The notes below the pieces were generated by a model. That model was not told the DNA's origin and ran no database searches. It saw only the letters and a list, made by a program, of their open reading frames with translations. Of a DNA stretch of 54,267 nt, positions 15,742-23,839 are shown in pieces (the first letter of the stretch is position 1; the number at the start of each line of letters is the position of its first letter). The translations under genes and the position numbers were made by a program. Location of the stretch: contig SCKK01000022.1 in the NCBI GenBank assembly GCA_004124475.1, positions 1-54,267 of the forward strand, in the 5' to 3' direction. This DNA comes from Fidelibacterota bacterium (GTDB taxonomy: Bacteria > Fidelibacterota > Marinisomatia > Marinisomatales > SCKK01).

Positions 15742-17826
15742 CTAAAACGCAAACATTGTCCGTATTATGATTTCGACATCGAACATCATCGATTGGTGCT
15801 GAATATAATATTGTTCGAGAGCGACTCTCTCGTCCGAGTCAAAAGAGGCGTTTTTTATTCTGTCAAGTCCGGTAAGTCCCGGTTTACATAACAGATTAAG
15901 GTTATCGCCTGACGTCGGAATGAGTAAATTCCCTACAAAGCTCATTTGCCCTGTAAAAATTTTTATCAAAAGGGGTAATTCACGTAGAAACCGACTCTTT
16001 GATGGCGCAATCCACCCCTGAAATTTTGATCCATTTACACCCCAGAACTTAACATTTTCCCACATTGAAAACCTTAACAGTAATATGAAGAATATGGGAC
16101 TAAAAAGTAATAATAGAATAAATGACATTAATATATCGAATGTACGTTTCGAAATCTGGTGTACTCTGTTATATAACGAATACTCAATATTGACAAAAGG
16201 AATATCACTTAAGTCTTCCACAGAAGCTTTACCCAACAGGATATCGCGATCCTGGGGAACAATTCGATACGTCAATCGGAGATCACGTGTGTTATTCATA
16301 ATCCTTAAAATATCTTCATTTGATAATATATCCGAAGTAAATATTATTTCCCTGATGGAATGGGCATTTATAATTCCTCTGATATCCTCTGTAGTCCCGA
16401 GGAATTGGGAAGATATCCTATGCTCAATGTTTTGTCCGTTTTGGTTGACAAATAATTTATAAGAATCATCAATAAATCCGACAACTTCGATCCCGGTATC
16501 TAATCTTTTCCTAATTCTTTGGGCTATTCTTTTACCTTCAAAACCTGCACCAACAATCACAGCTCTTCGTGAAAATATTGGTGATTGTCCAACTTTTACT
16601 TTTCGGATTATTCCTCTGGATATGAGTATATGCGCCACAAGTCTCCAACCTGGGATACCAAACATAATAACAGTGGCGGCTATCAGGATGACAGCTCTCG
16701 AATAGGCAAACTGCTTGAAAAAGTAAGTAAATGCCACAATGATCAGAAATCCCAGAAATGAAGACAACATAGCCCGGTTATAGGATAAAACGAACCGGGA
16801 ATAAAGTTGGAATATGGACCCAACTAAAATCCAAAATATTGAATAGATAATCAGCACAGGAATGTATGATTCGAAAAGATGCTCAAATGTACCAAAGCGT
16901 ATTGGAACGGCTATTGCAAAACCACTAAAGACAACCAATATATCTAACAAGGCAGGTATTAATTGTGTCATTGCTGATGAAATAAATGCAATGAACTTTC
17001 TGGCGATAATTCCAAATTTCAGACCTAATCGTGTTACAAATGAGGTCGTCGGAGAGAAATGTTTTTCCACAAAAAGCGACATGGCATCGTAGAAATAACG
17101 GATACTGTCAAATGGGGCAATTTTGACACTTTCACCCTTGTAATGGATGATTTGAGTTAAAGGAACATAATGGATTTCAAATCCGGCTTCATTGGTCCGA
17201 AAACAGTAATCAAGATCTTCTCCAAACATAAAAAACTTTTCGTCAAAATTCCCGATTGTTTCAATCACTTGTTTACGAACAAACATAAACGAACCACTTA
17301 ACGCATCGACTTTGTGGATTTGGTCAGGATCCAGGTAGGTTAAATTATATCGTCCTGCCCACCGAGCGTGTGGAAACAATCGATCTAAACCAAGAATTTT
17401 AGGTAGTGCAACACCGGGTGTCGGAAAACTTCGTTTACAAGAGGCTTGGATAGATCCATCCGCATTCATGATTTTTGGTCCGCATATACCTACATTGGGA
17501 TGGTCTTCAAGGTATTTTAATAATATACTCAGGGTACTTTCCTCTAATATTGTATCAGGATTTAAGATAAGGATATAGTCACCTGAAGCAGCGGCAATAC
17601 CGATATTTACACCCTTGGCAAATCCAAGGTTTTTCTCTTTAGGTATGACTTGTACTTCAGGAAATTGCGTATTTATCATCCCTACCGACCCGTCGTAAGA
17701 ATGATTATCAACAACAATTACCTCAACTTCGGCATCAACTTCAGACTGCCTTATTGAGAGTAGACAATTTGAAAGAAAGTCTTTGACATTATAGTTGACG
17801 ATAATGATTGAGATAATAGGAGACAT
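15742..17826 (-). CDS. Fusion of GT2 glycosyltransferase with a degenerate polyprenyl-phosphate sugar transferase
   Basis: A 694-residue fusion. Residues 1-250 are a rhamnosyltransferase-like GT2 domain (SIIIVNYN, VIVVDNHSYDGS, LILNPDT, and FMFGEDLDYCFR). Residues 275-400 hold several membrane helices. At 420-550 lies a CoA-binding-like Rossmann segment with VGAGFEGKRIA. Residues 558-694 resemble the bacterial sugar-transferase domain (KRTFDILMSFILLL, then LRELPLL and SFVG). The catalytic Asp-Glu of that family (normally LDELPQ) reads LRELP here, and the FRTM and GPRP motifs are missing. The C-terminal enzyme may therefore be inactive. It belongs to the minus-strand polysaccharide gene group with rfbD and the mannosyltransferase. 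Confidence 0.82.
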   Translation of the reverse strand: MSPIISIIIVNYNVKDFLSNCLLSIRQSEVDAEVEVIVVDNHSYDGSVGMINTQFPEVQVIPKEKNLGFAKGVNIGIAAASGDYILILNPDTILEESTLSILLKYLEDHPNVGICGPKIMNADGSIQASCKRSFPTPGVALPKILGLDRLFPHARWAGRYNLTYLDPDQIHKVDALSGSFMFVRKQVIETIGNFDEKFFMFGEDLDYCFRTNEAGFEIHYVPLTQIIHYKGESVKIAPFDSIRYFYDAMSLFVEKHFSPTTSFVTRLGLKFGIIARKFIAFISSAMTQLIPALLDILVVFSGFAIAVPIRFGTFEHLFESYIPVLIIYSIFWILVGSIFQLYSRFVLSYNRAMLSSFLGFLIIVAFTYFFKQFAYSRAVILIAATVIMFGIPGWRLVAHILISRGIIRKVKVGQSPIFSRRAVIVGAGFEGKRIAQRIRKRLDTGIEVVGFIDDSYKLFVNQNGQNIEHRISSQFLGTTEDIRGIINAHSIREIIFTSDILSNEDILRIMNNTRDLRLTYRIVPQDRDILLGKASVEDLSDIPFVNIEYSLYNRVHQISKRTFDILMSFILLLLFSPIFFILLLRFSMWENVKFWGVNGSKFQGWIAPSKSRFLRELPLLIKIFTGQMSFVGNLLIPTSGDNLNLLCKPGLTGLDRIKNASFDSDERVALEQYYIQHQSMMFDVEIIIRTMFAF

Positions 17827-17898
17827 AGTTTTATAACAGGCGGTGCCTATGTTCTATTACAGGGCTGAAATAATACAAGTATTCAAAGCCTATTACGT

Positions 17899-17953
17899 AA
17901 CTCATCCCCTGACCCCTTCTCTTTTGGTAAGAGAGGGGGCTGGGGGGTGAGTT
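17899..17953. repeat. Long GC-rich extragenic hairpin
   Basis: A 55-bp near-perfect inverted repeat. AACTCATCCCCTGACCCC pairs with the GGGGCTGGGGGGTGAGTT end, with a TCTCTTTTGGTAAGAGA tip. Elements of this ACTCACCCCCCAGCCCCCTCTC type recur in many bacterial genomes as repetitive palindromes. It lies between the mannosyltransferase-like gene and the GT2 fusion and could attenuate or terminate transcription between them, although no T-run follows. Confidence 0.55.
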
Positions 17954-18020
17954 CCTGAAAAAGGTTCAATATATAAATCTGGCATAAATCAACCAATTAT
18001 CAGAACAGAGCCAATGCAGT

Positions 18021-18737
18021 CTATTTGCTCCACCCAAATATTTTCCATAATTTTAGTCGCCAGACCATAAATATCGCTTCATACATAATAGATTTACTCA
18101 TTTTGGATTCACCAATTGTACGGTCAATGAAAATAATGGGTATTTCTTTTATTTTGAATCCTTTAAGCCATGCCCGGAATGTCATCTCAATTTGAAAGGA
18201 ATATCCTTGCGAGCGGACATTCTCTAAATCCAAGGATTCTAGGACCTCTCTGCGCCAGCATTTGAATCCTCCTGTTGCATCCTTCACTGGCAATCCTGTT
18301 ACAATTCTTGTATAACGGTTCGCACTGTAGCTAAGGATCAATCGTCGAATTGGCCAATTAACTACACTCACACCGTCACAATAACGACTACCAAGTACAA
18401 GGTCAGATTCGTTCAATGCGTTTATTAATCTTGGAACATCATTGGGGTCGTGGGACATATCTGCATCCATTTGGATTATTATATCGAAATCCCGTTCTAA
18501 TGCAAATTGAAATCCTGCGATGTAGGCTGTTCCCAATCCAAGTTTTCCCTCCCTTGAAATAATATGCAAATTGGGGTGCGAATCCATAAGAGTTGTGACA
18601 AGTAAACCGGTCCCATCCGGGGAATTATCGTCTACAACAAGCAAGTGGTAATCCGGATCGATTTCAAAAAGTTTCCGGATAAGTTCTCCGATATTTTCCC
18701 GTTCATTATAAGTCGGAGTCACAATCAATGTTTTCAC
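18021..18737 (-). CDS. Polyprenol monophosphomannose synthase-like GT2
   Basis: A GT2 enzyme of about 238 residues in the DPM1-like group. Motifs are TLIVTPTYNERENI, LLVVDDNSPDGTG, GKLGLGTAYIAGF, QMDADMSHDP (the DxD nucleotide-sugar site), VLGSRYCDG, and TGGFKCWRREVLE. It should move a sugar, typically mannose from GDP-mannose, to polyprenyl phosphate on the cytoplasmic face. There is no fused membrane domain. I start it at the GTG at 18737, which overlaps the rfbD stop as GTGA. An upstream start at 18770 would add residues with no family support. Confidence 0.9.
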   Translation of the reverse strand: MKTLIVTPTYNERENIGELIRKLFEIDPDYHLLVVDDNSPDGTGLLVTTLMDSHPNLHIISREGKLGLGTAYIAGFQFALERDFDIIIQMDADMSHDPNDVPRLINALNESDLVLGSRYCDGVSVVNWPIRRLILSYSANRYTRIVTGLPVKDATGGFKCWRREVLESLDLENVRSQGYSFQIEMTFRAWLKGFKIKEIPIIFIDRTIGESKMSKSIMYEAIFMVWRLKLWKIFGWSK

Positions 18738-19627
18738 GCAACTACACCTTCTTTTACCTTCCTGAGACAATACTCAACTCCATAAAGACGTAATCCCAAT
18801 GTTTCCTCAATTTTTTCCGTTTTCAAACCGGATTTCAGAGGTCTTTTAGCAGGTTGATTTAATTCATCGGTAGAGATTGCAGTAATCAAATTTGCATCAA
18901 GGTCATAGACTTTCGCAATTTTTTGAGCAAATTCATAACGTGTCAAGAATTCCGCTCCTCCATAGTTAAAAATACCTTGAATATCCAGAATTACCGCCAT
19001 TTTAATTGCCTCTGCAATTCCGCCTGTCCAGGTTGGGTTTCCCCATTGGTCTGAGACAACTCTAATGAATTTTCTTGCTTTCAACGATTCAACCACCCAA
19101 TTAACAAAATTTGCTTTTGTGTGTGACGACACGCCGTAGAGAACATTTGTACGGAATATTATCCAGGGGACAGTACCCCCCCTTACAACATTTTCACCCC
19201 CTAATTTGGATTTGCCATAATAGTTTATAGGTGAAGGAGGTGAATCTTCATCATAAGGACCATATTCTCCATCAAAGATATAGTCCGATGAAATATATAT
19301 GAACTTAAGATTCCGACCTTTTGCCGAAATAATCAGGTTTTCTGTCCCCTTTACATTTACATTCCAAGCAAGTTGCTTATTAGTCTCACTACCGTCTACG
19401 TTAGTATAGGATGCAAGGTGAAGGATAACATTTGGCTGAAATGAGTTAATGATTTGGTTACATTGCTTTCTGTCTGTTACATCGATAGAATCTACTTCAC
19501 ATAGATGTAAATATTTTTCCGGAAGGTGATGCCCGGTTGCCAACAATTCAAAATGGGGCTGAAGCTCCCAGACGACAGCTTCCCCTAATTGACCAAACGC
19601 ACCAGTAATTAATATTTTCTTTACCAT
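18734..19627 (-). CDS. rfbD: dTDP-4-dehydrorhamnose reductase
   Basis: A 297-residue extended-type SDR. It has the N-terminal ITGAFGQLGEAVVWEL nucleotide loop, HLASYTNVDGSETNKQLAWNVNV, ISSDYIFDGEYGPYDED, and the catalytic YYGKSKLGGE (YxxxK). These match RfbD/RmlD, which makes dTDP-L-rhamnose, the donor for the rhamnosyltransferase-like domain encoded downstream. The rfbA, rfbB and rfbC genes are not in the window. It is the first gene of a three-gene minus-strand group, and its stop overlaps the next start. Confidence 0.93.
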   Translation of the reverse strand: MVKKILITGAFGQLGEAVVWELQPHFELLATGHHLPEKYLHLCEVDSIDVTDRKQCNQIINSFQPNVILHLASYTNVDGSETNKQLAWNVNVKGTENLIISAKGRNLKFIYISSDYIFDGEYGPYDEDSPPSPINYYGKSKLGGENVVRGGTVPWIIFRTNVLYGVSSHTKANFVNWVVESLKARKFIRVVSDQWGNPTWTGGIAEAIKMAVILDIQGIFNYGGAEFLTRYEFAQKIAKVYDLDANLITAISTDELNQPAKRPLKSGLKTEKIEETLGLRLYGVEYCLRKVKEGVVA

Positions 19628-19723
19628 AATGACTATACTCTGGTTTCATCGGATTCAAATCAAAAACAGAGTCATGTCCTTTCACAAAATTTAGGAATCA
19701 ATATACAAAACTCCGATGATTTC

Positions 19724-19737
19724 ATTTGTGCACAAAT
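19724..19737. promoter_or_regulatory. 14-bp perfect palindrome upstream of rfbD
   Basis: ATTTGTGCACAAAT lies 97 bp upstream of the rfbD start, in the right position for an operator. It could bind a dimeric repressor or activator, but no regulator gene is next to it. The wider spacer 19628-20148 (521 bp) has no gene. It also holds a small GTCTCC...GGAGGAC hairpin near 19861 and the inverted repeat at 19949-20073. Confidence 0.35.
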
Positions 19738-19948
19738 AGATATTAAAATTGACTAAAAGATAAAAGAAATCTCAGCAGTCATTGAAACTTTGTCTGCCAA
19801 GCTCTCAACGGGTTCGACCTCAGTCGGACTACAGGATCAGTCTTTTTTCTTTCCCAAGGGGTCTCCTATTGTCGGAGGACTTTGAAGGCTTAAATCAGGC
19901 TAGTATATCGATTCATAAAAATCTTTACAATACCGCATGATAGTGCTC

Positions 19949-20073
19949 AAGTGTTAACGTGTTTCTCAAAGAGATTCCGTTGGAGCATGTGTTTAAGTGA
20001 ATTCAAGACCGGACAACATAAACACTTTCTCCAGAGGAGTCCCTACGGGAAATACTCAAACACGTAAACACTT
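19949..20073. repeat. Inverted repeat with 16-bp arms
   Basis: AAGTGTTAACGTGTTT (19949-19964) and AAACACGTAAACACTT (20058-20073) are inverted copies with one mismatch. Weaker complementarity continues inward (ATTCCGTTGGAG against CTCCAGAGGAGTCCC). The 125-bp unit lies just downstream of the cation transporter gene at the low-coordinate edge of the cassette array. It does not carry the RYYYAAC/GTTRRRY core of attC sites, so it may be a small MITE-like relic. Confidence 0.4.
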
Positions 20074-20148
20074 AGTGTTTTAGTTTAGATGGAAACGGAC
20101 AGTGGTGAGAAGGGAAATAAAGGATACTACCGAAGGTTTAGTTCAACG

Positions 20149-20787
20149 TCAAAGCTCAGCGGTGTGCGCTTTGTCATGCGCTGCATAGGTTGCAGTGGCG
20201 TCTTGGTAGACGTGGAACGCTGAGAACAAAAACAGTAATGCAATACCCAGTCCCACGAGAAGATCTGGCCACTGCGAGTTGGTGATCCACACACCCAACG
20301 CAGCAAACAAAACCGAAATATTAGCAATAATGTCGTTGCGTGAGCACAACCAGACGGAACGCATATTCACATCTTCTGCGCGGTGGTGTATCAGCAGGGA
20401 AAGACAAACCACATTTGCTGCTAGAGCAAGCAGTCCTATCAGACCGATTGTCTCGAAATGAGGAGTCATCGGGTTGAGAAACTTGTGGGCAACCTGGCCA
20501 AGCACAAACAGTCCAAACAGAGCTATGACCCCGCTTTTGATCAGGGCTGAAACCGCCTTCCAGGTGTCGTTGCGTGAGACGACATACAAGCTAAACCCGT
20601 ATACTAAAGCATCACCGAGCATGTCCAAAGAATCCGCAAGCAGCGCTGTCGATCCGGCGATAAGACCCGCCAGGAACTCAACCAGAAACATTCCAACGTT
20701 GATGCCGAGCACTACCTTCAGCGTCTTGGATTGCCTTGTCTGGAGCTTTTCGATTTCACATGTGATATTTGTACAGTTGTCTGTCAT
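20149..20787 (-). CDS. Cation efflux (CDF-like) transporter
   Basis: A 212-residue membrane protein with about six helices, related to cation diffusion facilitators. It has GLIAGSTALLADSLDMLGDALVYGFSLYVV, where the Asp pair marks the helix-2 metal site, and WLCSRNDIIANISVL, where the second site's usual His-x3-Asp is NDIIAN. It lacks the long cytoplasmic C-terminal domain of ZitB or YiiP. Near-identical proteins are, to my knowledge, common in gammaproteobacteria, so lateral transfer is likely. It is the last gene of the cassette array in transcription order. It probably exports a divalent metal; which one is not clear. Confidence 0.82.
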   Translation of the reverse strand: MTDNCTNITCEIEKLQTRQSKTLKVVLGINVGMFLVEFLAGLIAGSTALLADSLDMLGDALVYGFSLYVVSRNDTWKAVSALIKSGVIALFGLFVLGQVAHKFLNPMTPHFETIGLIGLLALAANVVCLSLLIHHRAEDVNMRSVWLCSRNDIIANISVLFAALGVWITNSQWPDLLVGLGIALLFLFSAFHVYQDATATYAAHDKAHTAEL

Positions 20788-20806
20788 GCCTCAATTATCC
20801 TTTAGT

Positions 20807-20890
20807 TAATAACTTCAAATTCACAGACTGGCAAAAGTGAGGGTCATAGACCGAAGTTTTTGACTGTCCGAGCGCAATTTTTTGTTAGAC
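20807..20890. other. attC-like site (cassette end of DJ-1 gene)
   Basis: Read on the minus strand, GTCTAAC overlaps the DJ-1 stop codon and begins an 84-bp imperfect palindrome that ends in GTTATTA. The arms pair around AAATT blocks just inside the ends. The second core (GTTATTA) departs from GTTRRRY, so only the GTT is kept. Position and orientation agree with the two clearer sites upstream. Confidence 0.5.
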
Positions 20891-21487
20891 AATTTTCATC
20901 TCCGTCTTGTAACCCATCAATTCTCTAACTTGATTGGCTGTGTCTGTCCCAGTAAGTTTTTCTAACAAGAGCAAAGCCACTTCCGGTGCGCTAGCAGGTG
21001 AAGTGGAAGTGATTATGTTACCATCACTAACAATCATTGCATCTATAACATTAACACCATATTCAGCCAGCTGTCGCCTTCTTCTTCCACCCATCAGGTG
21101 ATAGGTTGTTGCTTTCTTGTCTTTCAAGATTCCAGCGTTCGCAACGGGTAATGCTCCCACACAGATGGACGCTATTGGTTTTCTTAGTTCATGAAAGCAT
21201 TTAATTAATTTGGAGACAGTTGTTGAAAAGGCATCATCATAGAAATTAAATTCATCAAACCCACCTGGAATTGCAAGTGCATCATAATCTTCAATATTTA
21301 TTTCAGAAAACAAGATATCCGGTATGACCTTCATGCCAAATGTGCATACAATAGGGCTGTTAGAACCAGCAGTTATTACTTCTACATGCTCGAACCCTGC
21401 GCTTCCCGACCATCCCAAAACGTCATAAAAAGAAGCCGCTTCCAGCATTTCCGTACCATCACACATTAGTAAAAGAACTTTTTTCAT
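20885..21487 (-). CDS. DJ-1/PfpI family protein
   Basis: A 200-residue DJ-1-like protein. Visible landmarks are VLLLMCDGTEMLEAASFYDVL with the conserved acidic residue, LAIPGGFDEFNFYDD, and the nucleophile-elbow cysteine in ASICVGALPVANAGIL. LNGR-like GGRRRRQLAEYG and IITSTSPASAPEVALLLLEKL complete the fold. Members include glyoxalases, chaperone-like proteins and amidase relatives, so the activity is undefined. It stands as a single-gene cassette between two attC-like sites on the same strand as its neighbours. Confidence 0.88.
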   Translation of the reverse strand: MKKVLLLMCDGTEMLEAASFYDVLGWSGSAGFEHVEVITAGSNSPIVCTFGMKVIPDILFSEINIEDYDALAIPGGFDEFNFYDDAFSTTVSKLIKCFHELRKPIASICVGALPVANAGILKDKKATTYHLMGGRRRRQLAEYGVNVIDAMIVSDGNIITSTSPASAPEVALLLLEKLTGTDTANQVRELMGYKTEMKIV

Positions 21488-21524
21488 GTTTAATTGCTTT
21501 CAAAAACAGGTTATTTATGTTGTT

Positions 21525-21586
21525 GTCTAACGGCCTCGGTATCAGCTGCGGTGCGGAGCGAGGTCAGCTTCAGTCGCTGGTTCGAC
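21525..21586. other. attC site (cassette end of M24 peptidase gene)
   Basis: A 62-bp imperfect palindrome starting GTCTAACGGCC and ending GTTCGAC; read on the minus strand it runs GTCGAAC to GTTAGAC. AGCTG blocks near both ends form the inner paired box, with unpaired bases between them. The GTTAGAC end and the length are typical of integron attC sites. It is the clearest of the four candidates here. Confidence 0.7.
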
Positions 21587-21642
21587 AGCGCACATTCTGG
21601 CGTTCGAGGTAACTCGAGGGTTTCATTACGTCTGCTGATCCG

Positions 21643-22782
21643 TCAGTCAACCTGTGAGTCCATGGAATAGTCGTGGAGAGCCTCCCCTCCATCTTGTGTC
21701 ACGAGGTAGACATCCTCGAACCGCACACCACCAATCCCGGGGGTCGCGAGTATTGTGTGCCCCACTGTTACAGTCATGTGCTCTCGTAACCTCGTCCTAC
21801 GGTGCGCTGGGATGATCGTCGGCGCAGGCGTCTCTTCGAAACGTAAGCCGATACCGTGCGAGATCCCTTTCAAATGAAACTCTCCCAAGCGGTGACGGAC
21901 GCATATCTCCTCACCAATGGCGTCGAGCTCTGAGACAGTAATTCCCGGTCTTAACATTCGACATGTTGCCTCGTGCATTTCACGGTAGGTATCCAGCAAC
22001 CGAGTCTGGATTTCATCTGAATGCCCAAGGATGAAAGTACGTGCGAGATTAGCGCAGTAGCCTTCGAACTGGGGCGTCAAGTCGATAACGACGAGGTCTC
22101 CCGCCTTTATTGACGTCTTGTCGACCTTGCCATGAATCCAGCAACTACGAATTCCCGAGTTAATGTGAATCGGCGTGCTCGTGCCCTCTGCTCCCGCCTT
22201 CATCATCGTGTAGAGCACCTCTGTCGCGATCTCGTGGCCAGTCACTCCGGGTCGCAGCAGGTGCTTGGCTCGGTCCATTCCCAAAGCGGCAATGGACTGC
22301 GCCTTTCGCATGAATTCGATCTCCTCAGGGTCCTTAACCATTCGAAGCTCGTCCATCACCGGGTCAGAGGATATGAGCTCAACTTGTGGATTCACCTTTC
22401 GAAAGAGGTCAACTAAGAACGCCGGAGTGTGAAACCACATTTGCATTCCAACACTCGGTTTTCCGCTTGACGGAGATTTGAGCCCAGGCGGTGGGACGCC
22501 GAATAAGGAGCGGAACGTTTCTCTTACATTCGAGATTTGTTCTCCCACGTGGCTGAACACCTTGATAGGTTCATTGCCGAGTTCCTGACGCAGCTCTGGC
22601 TCTTCCGCGGAGAAGCCAATGAAGATGGGTGGACCGACAGCGGGAATGATGGCGCGCGGCTGTGAGCGGATGTCGCCAAAGAAATACCTGTAATCATCAT
22701 AGTTCATAATCATGAGGCCAATCATACCGTGTTGAGCCATGAGTTCTTGCGCACGACGAATGCGGTCATGATTTACCTGCAT
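21643..22782 (-). CDS. M24 family (Xaa-Pro aminopeptidase/creatinase-like) protein
   Basis: A pita-bread-fold protein of 379 residues when started at the ATG at 22782, which has AGGAGGT at ideal spacing; a start at 22821 would add 13 residues before this site. The C-terminal domain keeps most dimetal ligands: D in VVIDLTPQ, H in SHGIGL, E in RFEETPAP and E in VRFEDVYLV. The second aspartate (normally YxxDxxR) is Asn here (YCANLART). This may weaken or abolish metal binding, as in creatinase-like relatives. The gene is visibly GC-richer than its surroundings. It is an integron-type cassette of foreign origin. Confidence 0.88.
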   Translation of the reverse strand: MQVNHDRIRRAQELMAQHGMIGLMIMNYDDYRYFFGDIRSQPRAIIPAVGPPIFIGFSAEEPELRQELGNEPIKVFSHVGEQISNVRETFRSLFGVPPPGLKSPSSGKPSVGMQMWFHTPAFLVDLFRKVNPQVELISSDPVMDELRMVKDPEEIEFMRKAQSIAALGMDRAKHLLRPGVTGHEIATEVLYTMMKAGAEGTSTPIHINSGIRSCWIHGKVDKTSIKAGDLVVIDLTPQFEGYCANLARTFILGHSDEIQTRLLDTYREMHEATCRMLRPGITVSELDAIGEEICVRHRLGEFHLKGISHGIGLRFEETPAPTIIPAHRRTRLREHMTVTVGHTILATPGIGGVRFEDVYLVTQDGGEALHDYSMDSQVD

Positions 22783-22903
22783 CGGAACACCTCCTGTACA
22801 CGAACCTCTGAGAAATGGCAACCTTGAGATAATCGTATACGGTAATCCAGTGTGTTACCTCTACAAAGCTCGTACCGCGATGAACCAAGGTTCTTGCTGC
22901 GCT

Positions 22904-22981
22904 GCCCAACGTTAAAATTCACCCGCTCGCTCAACGGGTCTGGTGCAATGCATTGGTAGCCATGAGCTTTAAAAGTTAAAT
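22904..22981. other. attC-like site (cassette end of membrane protein gene)
   Basis: A 78-bp imperfect palindrome bounded by GCCCAAC and GTTAAAT, which fit RYYYAAC and GTTRRRY exactly. Just inside, TTAAAATTCA pairs with the inverted TTTAAAGCTCA, leaving an extra unpaired base, as is usual in attC. The high-coordinate end overlaps the last codons and stop of the 22969-23451 gene. Confidence 0.62.
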
Positions 22982-23451
22982 CCATGCGACCCCGCCACGG
23001 CACCTAATACAGCTAACATACTTAAAGTTAACAATGCCATATGCATTCTGTGAAGCCATGCAAAGGCATTTTCACTATTTTTTGAGGCTTGCTCTCGGAA
23101 CCAACGATGTAGAAACAAGGGTTCAAGCACAAACAGTACAACAGTAAAGACTGCCCATATGAATGTCATCAGATGCATCCACCAAAATTGCAGATGCAGA
23201 TAACGATCCCATGCATTCAAAAAATCCAGCATATAGTACCCGGAAACACCCGTAATCAGGGTTGCGATTTTCGCCTGAAATGCAAACTTTCCTTCAAGTT
23301 GCTCAAATAATTCCAGCCTGTCATGGGTGTCTGTTATTTTCTTAAGAGATGGAATCAGAACAGTAGTAACAAAAGCAACGCCACCAATCCAAATCACTAC
23401 TCCAATAACATGTAGTATGCGAGCTAAAACAAGATAACTAATATTTTCCAT
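22969..23451 (-). CDS. Four-helix integral membrane protein (CopD/DUF2269-like)
   Basis: A 160-residue protein with about four membrane helices. The first helix has LARILHVIGVVIWIGGVAFV, the His-containing pattern of CopD-like and DUF2269 proteins. Other histidines occur in QFWWMHLMTF, EPLFLHRWF and WLHRMHMALL, so haem or metal binding is possible. The protein ends near GAVAGSHGFNF. Its stop lies within the attC-like palindrome at 22904-22981. It is the first remaining cassette of the array; the attC of the preceding cassette is cut by an IS110-family remnant. Confidence 0.65.
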   Translation of the reverse strand: MENISYLVLARILHVIGVVIWIGGVAFVTTVLIPSLKKITDTHDRLELFEQLEGKFAFQAKIATLITGVSGYYMLDFLNAWDRYLHLQFWWMHLMTFIWAVFTVVLFVLEPLFLHRWFREQASKNSENAFAWLHRMHMALLTLSMLAVLGAVAGSHGFNF

Positions 23452-23467
23452 AAGCTTCCTATTGTAT

Positions 23468-23474
23468 GCCTAAC
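23468..23474. other. Half attC core left of IS110 remnant
   Basis: GCCTAAC (GTTAGGC on the minus strand, the classical attC end) lies 17 bp upstream of the membrane protein start. The rest of the expected palindrome is absent; about 10 bp later the IS110-family sequence starts. It looks like an attC interrupted by insertion. Confidence 0.45.
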
Positions 23475-23567
23475 GATATCTATGTTCCCCTTTTCTGGGA
23501 ATAGTAATTTATGATGAAAAACCTGATGGGGTGTCAGGTTTAAACCTTGAACCAACAATGGGGAACT

Positions 23568-23717
23568 ATGATGAATAAACATAAACATTCACTAATTGAA
23601 AAGCGTCAATTTGTACAGGGGAAAATAATCATAGGGATCGATCCTGCCAAGGATAAACACCAAGTTAGAATCATCGATGCTAATAGTATTCCAGTAATCC
23701 GGAATAAGTGAGATATT
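23568..23717 (+). pseudogene. IS110-family transposase, N-terminal remnant
   Basis: Beginning at ATG 23568, the frame gives MMNKHKHSLIEK then KIIIGIDPAKDKHQVRIIDAN, the first DEDD-motif segment of IS110-family transposases. A stop at 23715-23717 ends it. The same frame continues as DIYLQNFDELLW before a second stop near 23768, so only the first about 65 codons survive. GTTCCCC (23484) and GGGGAAC (23560) form a short inverted repeat just upstream. Some IS110-family elements (the IS1111-attC group) insert into integron attC sites, which fits the half attC next to it. Confidence 0.7.
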
Positions 23718-23839
23718 TACCTGCAAAACTTTGATGAACTTTTATGGAAGAGGTGTATCTGAAACAGGCTAAAAAATATTAATAATGAACCCGGATTAGG
23801 CTCTTTTTGATGAATTTATCGTGAACACCTTAAAATCTT

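Larger units (their letters stand above)
20149..23474. mobile_element. Integron-type gene cassette array without integrase
   Basis: Four minus-strand genes with unrelated functions and differing base composition lie one after another. Three are separated by imperfect palindromes with RYYYAAC and GTTRRRY-like ends (20807-20890, 21525-21586, 22904-22981). The order gene then attC is the same in each case, and attC ends overlap two stop codons. A lone GCCTAAC at 23468 marks a fourth, interrupted site. No tyrosine recombinase of the IntI type is in the window. This fits a cluster of attC sites lacking an integrase (CALIN). The base-composition jump in the M24 gene (clearly GC-richer) supports separate origins. 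Confidence 0.65.

Noticed and set aside
19949-20073. A further attC site behind the cation transporter
   Set aside because: The palindrome lacks RYYYAAC/GTTRRRY ends, so listed only as an inverted repeat.
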